Shown in pieces: positions 1 to 7,943 of a DNA stretch of 64,000 bases. The translations under genes and the position numbers were made by a program. A model generated the notes under the pieces. The model did not search any database and was not told the DNA's origin. It worked only from the letters and a program-made list of their open reading frames with translations. The stretch is taken from contig NZ_VCRA01000011.1 of the NCBI RefSeq assembly GCF_005938385.1, positions 186,001 through 250,000 of the forward strand. The letters are read 5' to 3'. Positions within the stretch are counted from its first letter, which is position 1, and each line of letters begins with the position of its first letter. This DNA comes from Paenibacillus mesophilus. Lineage in GTDB: Bacteria > Bacillota > Bacilli > Paenibacillales > NBRC-103111.

Positions 1-1278
1 GCGCTGTCGAGACGGAACTTCGGGATCGACAACGGCTTCTATCCGCTCGGCTCCTGTACGATGAAATATAATCCGAAAATTAACGAAGACGTGGCGAGAT
101 TCCCGGGTATCGCGAAAATTCATCCATACCAGCCGGAGGAATCGATCCAAGGCGCGTTGGAGCTGCTGTATACGCTGCAAAACGACTTGGCGGAAATTAC
201 CGGCATGGACCGGGTAACGCTGCAGCCTGCCGCAGGAGCTCACGGGGAGTGGACCGGCCTTATGCTGATCCGCGCTTATCATGAGAGCCGCGGCGAGACG
301 CGGACGAAAGTAATCGTTCCCGATTCGTCGCACGGCACGAACCCGGCCAGCGCGACGGTTGCGGGCTTCGATACGATCACGATCAAATCTGACGACAGAG
401 GACTTGTCGATCTCGATGCGCTCCGGGCGGCGGTAGGCTCCGATACGGCGGCGCTCATGCTGACGAACCCGAACACGCTCGGCTTGTTCGAGGAGCAAAT
501 CGTCGAAATCGCACGCATCGTTCATGAAGCGGGCGGCCTCCTGTACTATGACGGCGCCAACTCGAACGCTATCCTCGGCATCGCGCGTCCGGGCGACATG
601 GGCTTTGACGTCGTTCACTTGAATTTGCACAAAACGATGAGCACGCCTCACGGCGGCGGCGGTCCCGGCGCGGGTCCGGTCGGCGTGAAGCAGAAGCTCG
701 TCCCCTTCCTGCCGGCTCCGAATGTTGCGCGCAGAGCAGACGGCACGTATTATTTGGATTCCGACTATCCGCAATCGATCGGACGCGTCAAGGCGTTTTA
801 CGGCAACTTCGGCATCCTCGTGCGGGCTTATACGTACATCCGTACGCTTGGCGGCCAAGGCTTGCGCCAAGTATCCGAGAACGCCGTCCTGAACGCCAAC
901 TACATGATGAAGCGGCTCGCGCCCCACTATGACGTGCCGTTCGACCGGCCGTGCAAGCACGAGTTCGTCATGTCCGGCAAACGGCAGAAGAAGCTCGGCG
1001 TGCGTACGCTCGATATCGCCAAGCGGCTGCTCGATTTCGGCTACCATCCGCCGACGATCTACTTCCCGTTGAACGTCGAGGAATGCATCATGATCGAGCC
1101 GACGGAAACCGAGAGCAAGGAAACGCTCGACGCTTTCATCGATACGATGATCCAAATCGCCAAGGAAGCCGAAGAAAATCCGGAGCTCGTCGTAAACGCG
1201 CCATACACGACCGTAGTGAAACGGCTGGACGAAGCGCAAGCGGCCCGTAAGCCGGTTCTGAACTGTACTTGCGGTTAA
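1..1278 (+). CDS. gcvPB: Glycine dehydrogenase (decarboxylating) subunit 2, 5' end outside window
   Basis: This is the C-terminal subunit of the two-subunit P-protein of the glycine cleavage system. It is a PLP enzyme that decarboxylates glycine and passes the aminomethyl group to lipoylated GcvH in the cytoplasm. The reading frame is already open at base 1 (ALSRRNFGIDNGFYPLGSC), so the ATG at 61 is internal. The PLP-lysine region is visible as HLNLHKTMSTPHGGGGPG, preceded by YYDGANSNAI, and the C-terminal part keeps EFVMSG and PPTIYFP. Roughly 65-80 N-terminal residues lie outside the window, judging from the usual length of about 490. The downstream neighbour is a LipM-type octanoyltransferase, the same order seen around Bacillus subtilis gcvPB. 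The identification is secure. Confidence 0.97.
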   Translation, partial: ALSRRNFGIDNGFYPLGSCTMKYNPKINEDVARFPGIAKIHPYQPEESIQGALELLYTLQNDLAEITGMDRVTLQPAAGAHGEWTGLMLIRAYHESRGETRTKVIVPDSSHGTNPASATVAGFDTITIKSDDRGLVDLDALRAAVGSDTAALMLTNPNTLGLFEEQIVEIARIVHEAGGLLYYDGANSNAILGIARPGDMGFDVVHLNLHKTMSTPHGGGGPGAGPVGVKQKLVPFLPAPNVARRADGTYYLDSDYPQSIGRVKAFYGNFGILVRAYTYIRTLGGQGLRQVSENAVLNANYMMKRLAPHYDVPFDRPCKHEFVMSGKRQKKLGVRTLDIAKRLLDFGYHPPTIYFPLNVEECIMIEPTETESKETLDAFIDTMIQIAKEAEENPELVVNAPYTTVVKRLDEAQAARKPVLNCTCG

Positions 1279-1338
1279 CGAACTTTGTAATTCCGGGTGA
1301 AAAGTAGTAGGATAAATAGAACAGCTTGCTTGTACACG

Positions 1339-1374
1339 GAGTACCCGCGGGATTGGCTGCGGGGCTCTTTTTTT
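1339..1374 (+). terminator. Rho-independent terminator after gcvPB
   Basis: GAG..CCCGC (1339-1348) pairs with GCGGG.CTC (1359-1367), and a run of seven T follows at 1368-1374. It ends the glycine cleavage transcript 60 bases past the gcvPB stop and upstream of the lipM start. Confidence 0.75.
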
Positions 1375-1417
1375 ATTCATATTGAAGTCTGCGATTTGCC
1401 GAGAGGGGGAAGAATCC

Positions 1418-2269
1418 ATGCCGGAGACGGTCTGGAGATTTATAAAGTCGGGCAACGGCACGCCGGCCGACAATATGGCGATTGACGAAGCGATGCTGAT
1501 CGCGCACAGCGAAGGGAAGACGCCGCCGACGGTACGGTTCTACGGTTGGGAGCCGGCGACGCTGTCGATCGGTTACTTCCAGCGGGCGGAGGACGAGGTT
1601 GATTTCGAGGAGCTGCGCAAGCAAGGAATCGGCTTCGTCAGACGGCCGACGGGCGGACGGGCGGTGCTGCACGATCGCGAGCTTACGTACAGCATGATTG
1701 TCTCGGAAGATTACCCCGACATGCCGACGACCGTGAACGAGGCTTACCGCGTATTAAGCGAAGGGCTGCTGTGCGGGTTCCGCAATTTGGGACTGCGCGC
1801 GGAGATGGTTAACCTTGGGGCGGAGGAAGAGAAAGCGAAGTATGCCTCTACCGCCGGATCGGCCGCCTGCTTCGACTCCCCGTCCTGGTACGAGCTCGTC
1901 GTCGAAGGGCGCAAAATCGCCGGGAGCGCCCAGACGAGATCGAGAGGGGTCATTTTACAGCATGGGTCGATCCTGCTCGAGATGGATGTGGATCAGCTTT
2001 TCTCGCTGCTTCGTTTCTCGAACGAACGGGTGAAGGAACGGCTGAAGCAGTCGTTCCATACGAAGGCCGTAGCGATCGGCGACATTTGCCGGGCGATGGG
2101 GAAGCCGACCGTGACGTATGCGCAAGCGGAAGCGGCATTTCATGACGGAATCGGCGAAGGGCTTGGCGTCCGTCTCGTGGAGGGGGAGCTGACCGAATAT
2201 GAGAAGGAGTTGGCTGCCCGGTTGGCTGCGGAAAAATACGGAAGCGGCGAATGGAATTTTCGCCGCTGA
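1418..2269 (+). CDS. lipM: Octanoyltransferase LipM-like (lipoate synthesis)
   Basis: This belongs to the biotin/lipoate protein ligase (BPL/LplA) fold family. LipM moves the octanoyl group from acyl carrier protein to GcvH, the first step of Bacillus-type lipoate assembly. It is 283 residues long, usual for LipM. Visible motifs are RFYGWEPATLSIGYFQ near the N-terminus, RRPTGGRAVLHD in the ligand pocket, and CFDSPSWYELVVEGRKIAGS, which carries the cysteine expected for the acyl-enzyme and the conserved GRKIAGSAQ lysine. The start at 1418 is preferred over the in-frame ATG at 1382 because GAGAGGGGG sits nine bases before it. Its place next to gcvPB supports the call. A LplA-type lipoate ligase is the less likely alternative. 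Confidence 0.88.
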   Translation: MPETVWRFIKSGNGTPADNMAIDEAMLIAHSEGKTPPTVRFYGWEPATLSIGYFQRAEDEVDFEELRKQGIGFVRRPTGGRAVLHDRELTYSMIVSEDYPDMPTTVNEAYRVLSEGLLCGFRNLGLRAEMVNLGAEEEKAKYASTAGSAACFDSPSWYELVVEGRKIAGSAQTRSRGVILQHGSILLEMDVDQLFSLLRFSNERVKERLKQSFHTKAVAIGDICRAMGKPTVTYAQAEAAFHDGIGEGLGVRLVEGELTEYEKELAARLAAEKYGSGEWNFRR

Positions 2270-2347
2270 CTGATTTCGGCTTCGCGGGGAAGACCGGAAT
2301 AGCGGAAATTTATGTCCTTATTCCGCTCACTTTTATGGTTTTGAAGC

Positions 2348-2446
2348 AATAGAGGAAAAAAATGATCTTATTTTGGCATTTAGCTGCCCGTCTACCGGGT
2401 GAATCGGGCTAAATGCCGGGAATAGGTGGATTTTTTTCCTCTATTT
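2348..2446. terminator. Large bidirectional terminator between converging genes
   Basis: Two nested inverted repeats are present. The inner stem is GGCATTTAGC (2375-2384) with GCTAAATGCC (2408-2417). The outer arms ATAGAGGAAAAAAA (2350-2363) and TTTTTTTCCTCTAT (2431-2444) give A and T tracts on both sides. It lies between lipM (+) and the GH36 gene (-) and would stop transcription from either direction. Confidence 0.8.
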
Positions 2447-2525
2447 TTATGCGCCGGTAATTCCCGCTGCTTAAGGGCGTTTTTGCCGCTATGCCTAGAC
2501 TGGTCGCTCCTTGCGAATCTGTTCC

Positions 2526-4406
2526 TTACGCAGACACGAACCATGCCCGAGCGCTACGCGGCGCGAGCGCAATCTCGCCGGTCGGAGACGGCCCGCACGG
2601 CTCGCCGTTCCAGAATTCGACCCATTCGCCGGCGCCGGCTCCCTGGCGAAACGGTTCGGGCAGCTTCTGCACACGGTAATCGTCACTGAGATTGAACAAA
2701 GCCAGCAGCTTTCGGTTGCCGCTTTTGGCCACTACGATCGGCAGATCGTCACCGTCATGCCCGAACATATTGACCGGTATGCCCGGAGATACCGTAACTT
2801 CAAGAATGCGGGCGAGCAGCTCGGTGCCGGTGGCGTTCAGCTTGCCGAGAGCGTCTCCGAGAATCAGGTCTCCGCCGGTAAGCAGGCAGGCGAGCAGCAG
2901 CGTCTTGGCTTCCTCGAGATTCATTTGGCGGCCGCTGCACCAGTTTGCGCCCGCGCTCCACGGATTTTGCCCTTGCCGACGGTTGAAAGCGGTATCGTCC
3001 GATGTTTCGCCGCAGCGGACTATTGCAAAGTCGGGATCGGTATTGCCGAAGGCGTCCTGCATCCACCACCGTGCCAGCATCGAACGTATATTTTGACGGA
3101 TTTGGCTCCAATAGTTATGGATGTCCCCGGTCGTGCGATGCGCGTCCGCCACCCCTGCGACGGCTTCGTACGGCGCTCCGCATGCCAACAGGTAGACATC
3201 GTCGCCGATCGAGCCGCGGATGACCTCGAACAGCTTGCGAATCATCCCGGCATGCGACATGGCAGGGTTGGCGAACGAGGATGCGCCGAGAAGCAGCTGT
3301 GTAAAATCGCATTTGAAATACGTAAATCCCGCTTGGCGAAGCCGTCTGAACTGTTCTCCGATATGCAATACGACCTCGGGATGGGTAATATCGAGCTGGG
3401 CCATGCTGCCGTAGCCGAGGTTTCTCAAATACACATTGCCCTGCCCGTCGCTCACGAACCAATCGGGATGGTCCCGGTAAAGCGGAGTATACACGTTCAC
3501 CATGAGCGGTGCCGTCCATATTCCCGGCTCATAACCGGATTGTCTGATTTGCGCGCAAAGATCGGCCAACCCATCCGTGAACTTCCACCCGCCGTCCCAT
3601 ACTCCCCACTGGCATTCGTACCCTTCGTCGACGACCATATAACGGAGCGAATCGCCGAACCGTTCTCGTGCATCCTTCGCATTGTCGAGAACGTCGCTCT
3701 GCCGGACCGCGCCTGCGTAATAATCCCACGAATTCCAGCCGGAGGCGCGAGGCTGGAAACGAAGCTTTCCGGCAAGCCTTTCGCGGGCAAACTTGGCGTA
3801 CTGCCCCAACAGCTCGGCGCCGTCCCGGCCCTCCAGCACGATCAGGTTCGCCAGCGTTTCCCGGCGCCCGGGTGCGAACCGCCTCGGCGAATGAAGATGA
3901 ATGCCGATACCGAACGCGCCGTCGCGATGCGGCTTCTCATGGAGCACGGGGATGTCAACGAAGCAGTCGCCGTAAGGCGGCAATGCGCCGATCAGAAGAG
4001 CGCCCCCGCCGTCGCGCCGGGATAATACGGTAACCATCCCGGAAGCGTCGGCCGGGTCCGACCATCCGTTCGGACGGTGAACGGGGCGAACGCCGGAAAG
4101 CTTGGAGAAATCCCGCGAATGGTATAGCTGCACATAGTCCCGGGCGTCCGGCCTGGGAGTAAACCATCCAGCGGGCCACTCGATGCAAATGCGCTGCAGG
4201 TGCAGCGTTTCCGGACCGTCGTTGCCGAGCGAGACGCTGCATACGCCCTTGTCATCGCTCTCCAAAGCTGCGGACACCGAATCCCATCTGTAAATCGTCC
4301 CGCCTTCCGCCACTTCCGCCGATGCTTGACTGTCGCGGTAAGTTCGATCCGCACAAATGACTTTGACGGCTGCCTTGCCGAAATGTACCGTTTCGTTTAA
4401 TTTCAT
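2526..4406 (-). CDS. GH36/clan GH-D alpha-galactosidase-like protein
   Basis: This is a cytoplasmic glycosidase with no signal peptide, 626 residues long, with an N-terminal beta-sandwich (about 1-200), a catalytic TIM barrel and a small C-terminal beta domain. Barrel motifs include GWNSWDYY (223-230), VVDEGYECQWGVW, GIWTAPL and YFKCDFTQ, where Asp367 is the expected nucleophile. HRTTGD places Asp428 as the likely acid/base. Family knowledge points to hydrolysis of alpha-galactosides or related sugars; the exact substrate cannot be read. The start is ATG at 4406 with GGAAGGTG five bases upstream. It diverges from an AraC regulator over a 257-base intergenic region, which suggests that regulator controls it. 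Confidence 0.88.
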   Translation of the reverse strand: MKLNETVHFGKAAVKVICADRTYRDSQASAEVAEGGTIYRWDSVSAALESDDKGVCSVSLGNDGPETLHLQRICIEWPAGWFTPRPDARDYVQLYHSRDFSKLSGVRPVHRPNGWSDPADASGMVTVLSRRDGGGALLIGALPPYGDCFVDIPVLHEKPHRDGAFGIGIHLHSPRRFAPGRRETLANLIVLEGRDGAELLGQYAKFARERLAGKLRFQPRASGWNSWDYYAGAVRQSDVLDNAKDARERFGDSLRYMVVDEGYECQWGVWDGGWKFTDGLADLCAQIRQSGYEPGIWTAPLMVNVYTPLYRDHPDWFVSDGQGNVYLRNLGYGSMAQLDITHPEVVLHIGEQFRRLRQAGFTYFKCDFTQLLLGASSFANPAMSHAGMIRKLFEVIRGSIGDDVYLLACGAPYEAVAGVADAHRTTGDIHNYWSQIRQNIRSMLARWWMQDAFGNTDPDFAIVRCGETSDDTAFNRRQGQNPWSAGANWCSGRQMNLEEAKTLLLACLLTGGDLILGDALGKLNATGTELLARILEVTVSPGIPVNMFGHDGDDLPIVVAKSGNRKLLALFNLSDDYRVQKLPEPFRQGAGAGEWVEFWNGEPCGPSPTGEIALAPRSARAWFVSA

Positions 4407-4663
4407 ACGGACACCTTCCCGAAGAATGATTGACAGTAATTGCTGTAAGCCATATGCCGGTTAGTCTATTGGAATCATACGTCACGGCTTGTGCATACAG
4501 CCATAGACAATGATGACTTGGACATGGAGAAATGTAACCTGAACGAACAGACGGCGCCATGGATAAGCGAGGCGGGAACGGCAACAAATGGGAGGTCCAC
4601 AGGAACCGGTTCTCGATGTACAATGATAGTCGATAAGATCGACAAGCGGGAAGGGTTGAACCA

Positions 4664-5539
4664 ATGAAAACGGAACGATACGGTGTCGCCATCAATCCGT
4701 TCCCGAGACCCGGGGAGCTGACCGTACTATTCGCCGGCAGCAATCAAACTCCGCCGCTGCATCGGGTAGGACCCCATGTACTGGACTATCATCTGGTGCA
4801 CTTGGTCGTCTCGGGCAAAGGCAGCTACACCTGCAGGGGGGAGCGGCGCGAGTTGAAAGCGGGAGATTGTTTTTTTATATTTCCGGGGGAGTTGTCCGGC
4901 TATTTGTCCGACGAAGCCGAGCCGTGGAGCTACAGATGGATCGGCTTCCGAGGGAAAGAGGCGGATGTTCTGCTCGGAGAGCTGGGAATTACCCCGGATG
5001 CTCCGGTAGCCGACGTTTCGGGAATGCACAGGCTGCAAGCCTTGTTCGGCCGGACTCAAACTACGCTCTCTACGGGCAGAGCGGGCTGCGATCTGAGAGC
5101 GGGAGCCTACTTGCGGCAAATATTCGCCGAGATCGCGGATCGGGCGGCGGCGCCGCATCCGGCGGGAACGGGAGAAAGTCCGGCTGACGCGGAGCTGAAT
5201 CGAAGAATCGGGCTCGCCGTTCGCTGGTTGGTTTTGCAGTACCACAGGCCGGTTTCCATCGGGGAGCTGGCCAAAGAGACCGGGTATCACCGGGCGTATT
5301 TATCGAGAATGTTCAAGAAGGCGACCGGATGGAGCCCGGCGCAATATTTGCTGAAGCTGCGCATGGAGCGCGCCGTACAGCTGCTTCGGGAGCCGCTTAC
5401 CGTATCCCAGATCGCCGCCTCCGTAGGATTCGCCGATCCGTTCCACTTCTCCAAGCAGTTCAAGAAATGGCACGGGTATTCGCCGACCGAGCTGCGGGGC
5501 ATACAGATGGGGATGGAGCATTTCCAGCCTAGAGCCTGA
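4664..5539 (+). CDS. AraC family transcriptional regulator
   Basis: This 291-residue protein has an N-terminal cupin-like sensor (residues about 20-120; HLVVSGKGSYTCRGE and LKAGDCFFIFPGE) and a C-terminal pair of helix-turn-helix motifs (about 188-285). The HTH region contains ISIGELAKETGYHRAYLSRM-like sequence and the second-helix signature IAASVGFADPFHFSKQFKK, followed by GYSPTELR. Such proteins usually activate adjacent sugar genes when the cupin domain binds a carbohydrate. The GH36 gene, divergent on the other strand, is the obvious target. The ATG at 4664 follows GGGAAGGG. The family call is secure; the ligand is unknown. Confidence 0.93.
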   Translation: MKTERYGVAINPFPRPGELTVLFAGSNQTPPLHRVGPHVLDYHLVHLVVSGKGSYTCRGERRELKAGDCFFIFPGELSGYLSDEAEPWSYRWIGFRGKEADVLLGELGITPDAPVADVSGMHRLQALFGRTQTTLSTGRAGCDLRAGAYLRQIFAEIADRAAAPHPAGTGESPADAELNRRIGLAVRWLVLQYHRPVSIGELAKETGYHRAYLSRMFKKATGWSPAQYLLKLRMERAVQLLREPLTVSQIAASVGFADPFHFSKQFKKWHGYSPTELRGIQMGMEHFQPRA

Positions 5540-5667
5540 CAGCCGCAGCGTGCAGGGTACGGGTGCTATTGCAAACATGATAAAGACCGTTTCCTCTCCG
5601 GGAAGTCAGTGAACAACAAATGGAAATCATGCAGTAAAATTCGCTGAATTTTGCGATGTCGGTCGGT

Positions 5668-5752
5668 TTAACGGGAAAACCTGCAGCTATATTCGCCGGA
5701 ATCGGGCCCAATTAGCAAATTCGATAAAAAATGCTGCAGGTTTTCCAGTTAA
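5668..5752. repeat. Long imperfect inverted repeat in gene-free stretch
   Basis: Arms at 5668-5687 (TTAACGGGAAAACCTGCAGC) and 5733-5752 match 19 of 20 bases as reverse complements, with a 45-base loop. No T tract follows, so a simple terminator is unlikely. It could be a dispersed palindromic element of the genome or a strong RNA stem. The rest of 5540-6037 shows only the terminator at 5874 and no credible gene. Confidence 0.6.
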
Positions 5753-5873
5753 CTACCCGAGGAAGCTAAGAAATCGAAAAAGTAACGGCATGTTCTCCAG
5801 TTGCGGGAGCGGGAACGGTTCAAAAGTGCCGGATCACGGCTCGGTACATGTATGCAAGGCACACTTAAGAAAG

Positions 5874-5907
5874 AACGGAGCGCGCATAAGCGGCTCCGTT
5901 TGTTTTT
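5874..5907 (+). terminator. Rho-independent terminator
   Basis: AACGGAGC (5874-5881) and GCTCCGTT (5893-5900) form an eight-pair stem, followed by a TTGTTTTT-like tract. It probably serves the AraC transcript from upstream and lies 130 bases before the stop of the convergent GntR-type gene. Confidence 0.65.
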
Positions 5908-6037
5908 GAACGCTATAGAATTTATAAATTTTCGGACCTTTGAACGAAAAGAATAAATTGTATACCAAGAAAAACTTCCTCTAAATCGCGGTCGCTCATC
6001 CTTGAAGTACGTCGATAGACGTTTTTCTTATGCAAAA

Positions 6038-7402
6038 TTATAGCTTCTCCTCCAGCCTTTCGAGAACGGTATCCAGATCGTCGAGCCCGGACCAATAGTA
6101 GCGCAATTCGTCGCGGATCGCCATCATTTCGCTCGTCGACCAGTTCAAGTCCGAGGACAGCCGGAACGTATGGACGAGCTCCCGGTACATGTGGTACCGG
6201 TAAGGCCGGCGTCCGGCTTCTTCGCCGATCCATTCGGCGGCGCGCTTCACGCTCGGCAGGTTGAGCGTATTGCGGCGGATGTGGAGCTGCGTTTCGTACG
6301 ACAGCAAATAATCGACGAATCGTTTTGCGGCTTGCTTGTGCATCGACGTTTTGTTGATCGCGAGCCCGATGATGACGAGCATCGTTCTCAGCTCCTTCAG
6401 ATGGGGGAGTGGCGCGACATCGTATTCGAAGTCTGCTCCCTTCAGTGCATTCAGACACGAGTAACTGGCCATGATGATCGACGCCTTGCCGCGCAAAAAC
6501 AGCGTTACCGCATCGGAGTCGTTCTCCGACAGGTGGGACGGGAAATGTTTGCTGACAATATTCATACATGTCTGGAAAGCTTCCCGGATGAGCGGATCGC
6601 GCAGCTTGTACTTGCCTTCTTCATTTCTCTCGAACCGCACCCCGTTCTGCAGCAGGAAGATCGGCCAGCGGTTCTCCGACATGAGGTGAAAATAGAAGCC
6701 GAGCCGGTCATAGCCTGCGGACAGCTTGTCGGCGGCCTCGCTCAAATCGTCCCACGTCCAGCCGCTGTGAGGCTCGGATAGCTCCGCCTCGCGAAAATGC
6801 TCTTTGTTGTAGCACAAGACGACAGGCGTGAAGACGAAAGGGAGCGCATATTGGCGCCCGCCGCTCGAGAACGGGGCGCATAGGAACGGATACATATCGT
6901 CGCGGGCGGCGAGCGGCTCGAGAAAGCTTTTCTCGGGGGCGTCGCTGCGGACATATTCGTAATTGTACATGTTGAAGGTCAGCACGTCGAAGTACATGCT
7001 TTCGTTCAAATATTTCCCTATCCCATCATGATTGCGCGGATAGCTGACGGGAATCGGCTCGACCTGGATGTCCGGATTCTCTTCGTTGAACTTGTTTACC
7101 AGCTCCAGCAGCTGCACTTCCGCATCCAATGTCGGGTAGTAGCCGAAACGGAGCACTTCGCCCGTTGGCTGTTTTTTGCGGATGATGCGGGCGCCGATCC
7201 GCGGCACTTTCTCGATGAAGCCGTCGGCAACAAGCCGGTCGAGCCCTTTGCGCACCGTATTTTTGCTGATCGAATATTGTTCGCCGAGATCCAGCTCGGA
7301 AGGGAGAAACTCTCCTTCGGCCCGTCTCCCCGTCAAAATGTCTTCTTGTATCGTAGCCACCATTTCGTCCAAGCGGTTTCTGGAAGTCGTCCGTTTCGGC
7401 AT
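6038..7402 (-). CDS. GntR-type regulator fused to a solute-binding-protein (SBP_bac_1-like) sensor domain
   Basis: This 454-residue protein has a winged-helix GntR DNA-binding domain at residues about 8-75 (FLPSELDLGEQYSISKNTVR, then GFIEKVP). From about residue 81 it is an extracellular-type solute-binding protein domain (LRFGYYP.., LVNKFNEENPDIQVEPIP, YALPFVFTPVVLCYNKEHF, WTWDDLSEAADKL). There is no signal peptide or lipobox, so the binding-protein fold must sit in the cytoplasm as the sensor. GntR effector domains are normally UTRA, FCD or aminotransferase-like, so this combination is unusual. The start at 7402 has GGAGG ten bases upstream; the longer in-frame start at 7534 has no such site. 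It diverges from a sugar-binding lipoprotein gene (7944), its likely target. Confidence 0.85.
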   Translation of the reverse strand: MPKRTTSRNRLDEMVATIQEDILTGRRAEGEFLPSELDLGEQYSISKNTVRKGLDRLVADGFIEKVPRIGARIIRKKQPTGEVLRFGYYPTLDAEVQLLELVNKFNEENPDIQVEPIPVSYPRNHDGIGKYLNESMYFDVLTFNMYNYEYVRSDAPEKSFLEPLAARDDMYPFLCAPFSSGGRQYALPFVFTPVVLCYNKEHFREAELSEPHSGWTWDDLSEAADKLSAGYDRLGFYFHLMSENRWPIFLLQNGVRFERNEEGKYKLRDPLIREAFQTCMNIVSKHFPSHLSENDSDAVTLFLRGKASIIMASYSCLNALKGADFEYDVAPLPHLKELRTMLVIIGLAINKTSMHKQAAKRFVDYLLSYETQLHIRRNTLNLPSVKRAAEWIGEEAGRRPYRYHMYRELVHTFRLSSDLNWSTSEMMAIRDELRYYWSGLDDLDTVLERLEEKL

Positions 7403-7590
7403 GATCGTAATTCCTCCGGCTATTGTCGCCATACAGTCAAGGGCAGAGCGTACAATGATCTGATTGGTATACTTATAATTAAACATATCCGCTATTCGAA
7501 CGCAAGTCCATCCTATTGAAGTGTGCTTCGGCATAAGAATCCCGTGATCGCTAGGGACGATTATTTGAATTTATGCGCCGAAATATTTCG

Positions 7591-7619
7591 TTGACAGATC
7601 GAAAAGTGGAAAATATAAT
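7591..7619 (+). promoter_or_regulatory. Perfect sigma-A promoter
   Basis: TTGACA (7591-7596) and TATAAT (7614-7619) are separated by exactly 17 bases. It points towards the binding-lipoprotein gene at 7944 and would give a 5' leader of about 315 bases. Confidence 0.85.
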
Positions 7620-7622
7620 CAA

Positions 7623-7685
7623 AAGTGAACCAGATGATTTTGTTTTATCAAATACAACCAAAATTCCTTGCATATTGGTTCACTT
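7623..7685. promoter_or_regulatory. Spaced inverted repeat, possible operator of the GntR-SBP regulator
   Basis: AAGTGAACCA (7623-7632) is repeated as its exact reverse complement TGGTTCACTT (7676-7685), 43 bases apart. The first arm overlaps the expected transcription start of the promoter at 7591-7619. Position and symmetry suit a looping or paired operator. Binding by the divergent regulator is inferred. Confidence 0.5.
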
Positions 7686-7902
7686 ATAAACAATGGTTTA
7701 CGAGTAGCACATTCGTCTCACCGAGGGAACAAGACTGGCACCGGCAACGGAAGCCGGTCCTTACCATAGCAATGCAGAAAGGGGACGCTTTATCCGGCAA
7801 GAGAGCAAGCTTCCGCTGACGCCGGAAATGATCGGCGACTCGGCACGGCAAGCCTGTTGTCCAAGTTTGACGCTTGGAGGCAGGAAGGGCAAGCAAGTTT
7901 TA

Positions 7903-7916
7903 TGTAAACGGTTGCA
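7903..7916. promoter_or_regulatory. Candidate cre (CcpA) site
   Basis: TGTAAACGGTTGCA matches the cre consensus TGWAANCGNTNWCA at 13 of 14 positions. It lies downstream of the promoter and 27 bases before the lipoprotein start, where CcpA could act as a roadblock for catabolite repression. Confidence 0.5.
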
Positions 7917-7943
7917 AAAATGGAGACGAAAGGAATGGAGACG

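Noticed and set aside
2511..4033. Long plus-strand open frames opposite the GH36 gene (504 and 121 codons)
   Set aside because: They are antisense shadows of a clear glycosidase gene in GC-rich sequence; the peptides show no domain and lack ribosome binding sites.
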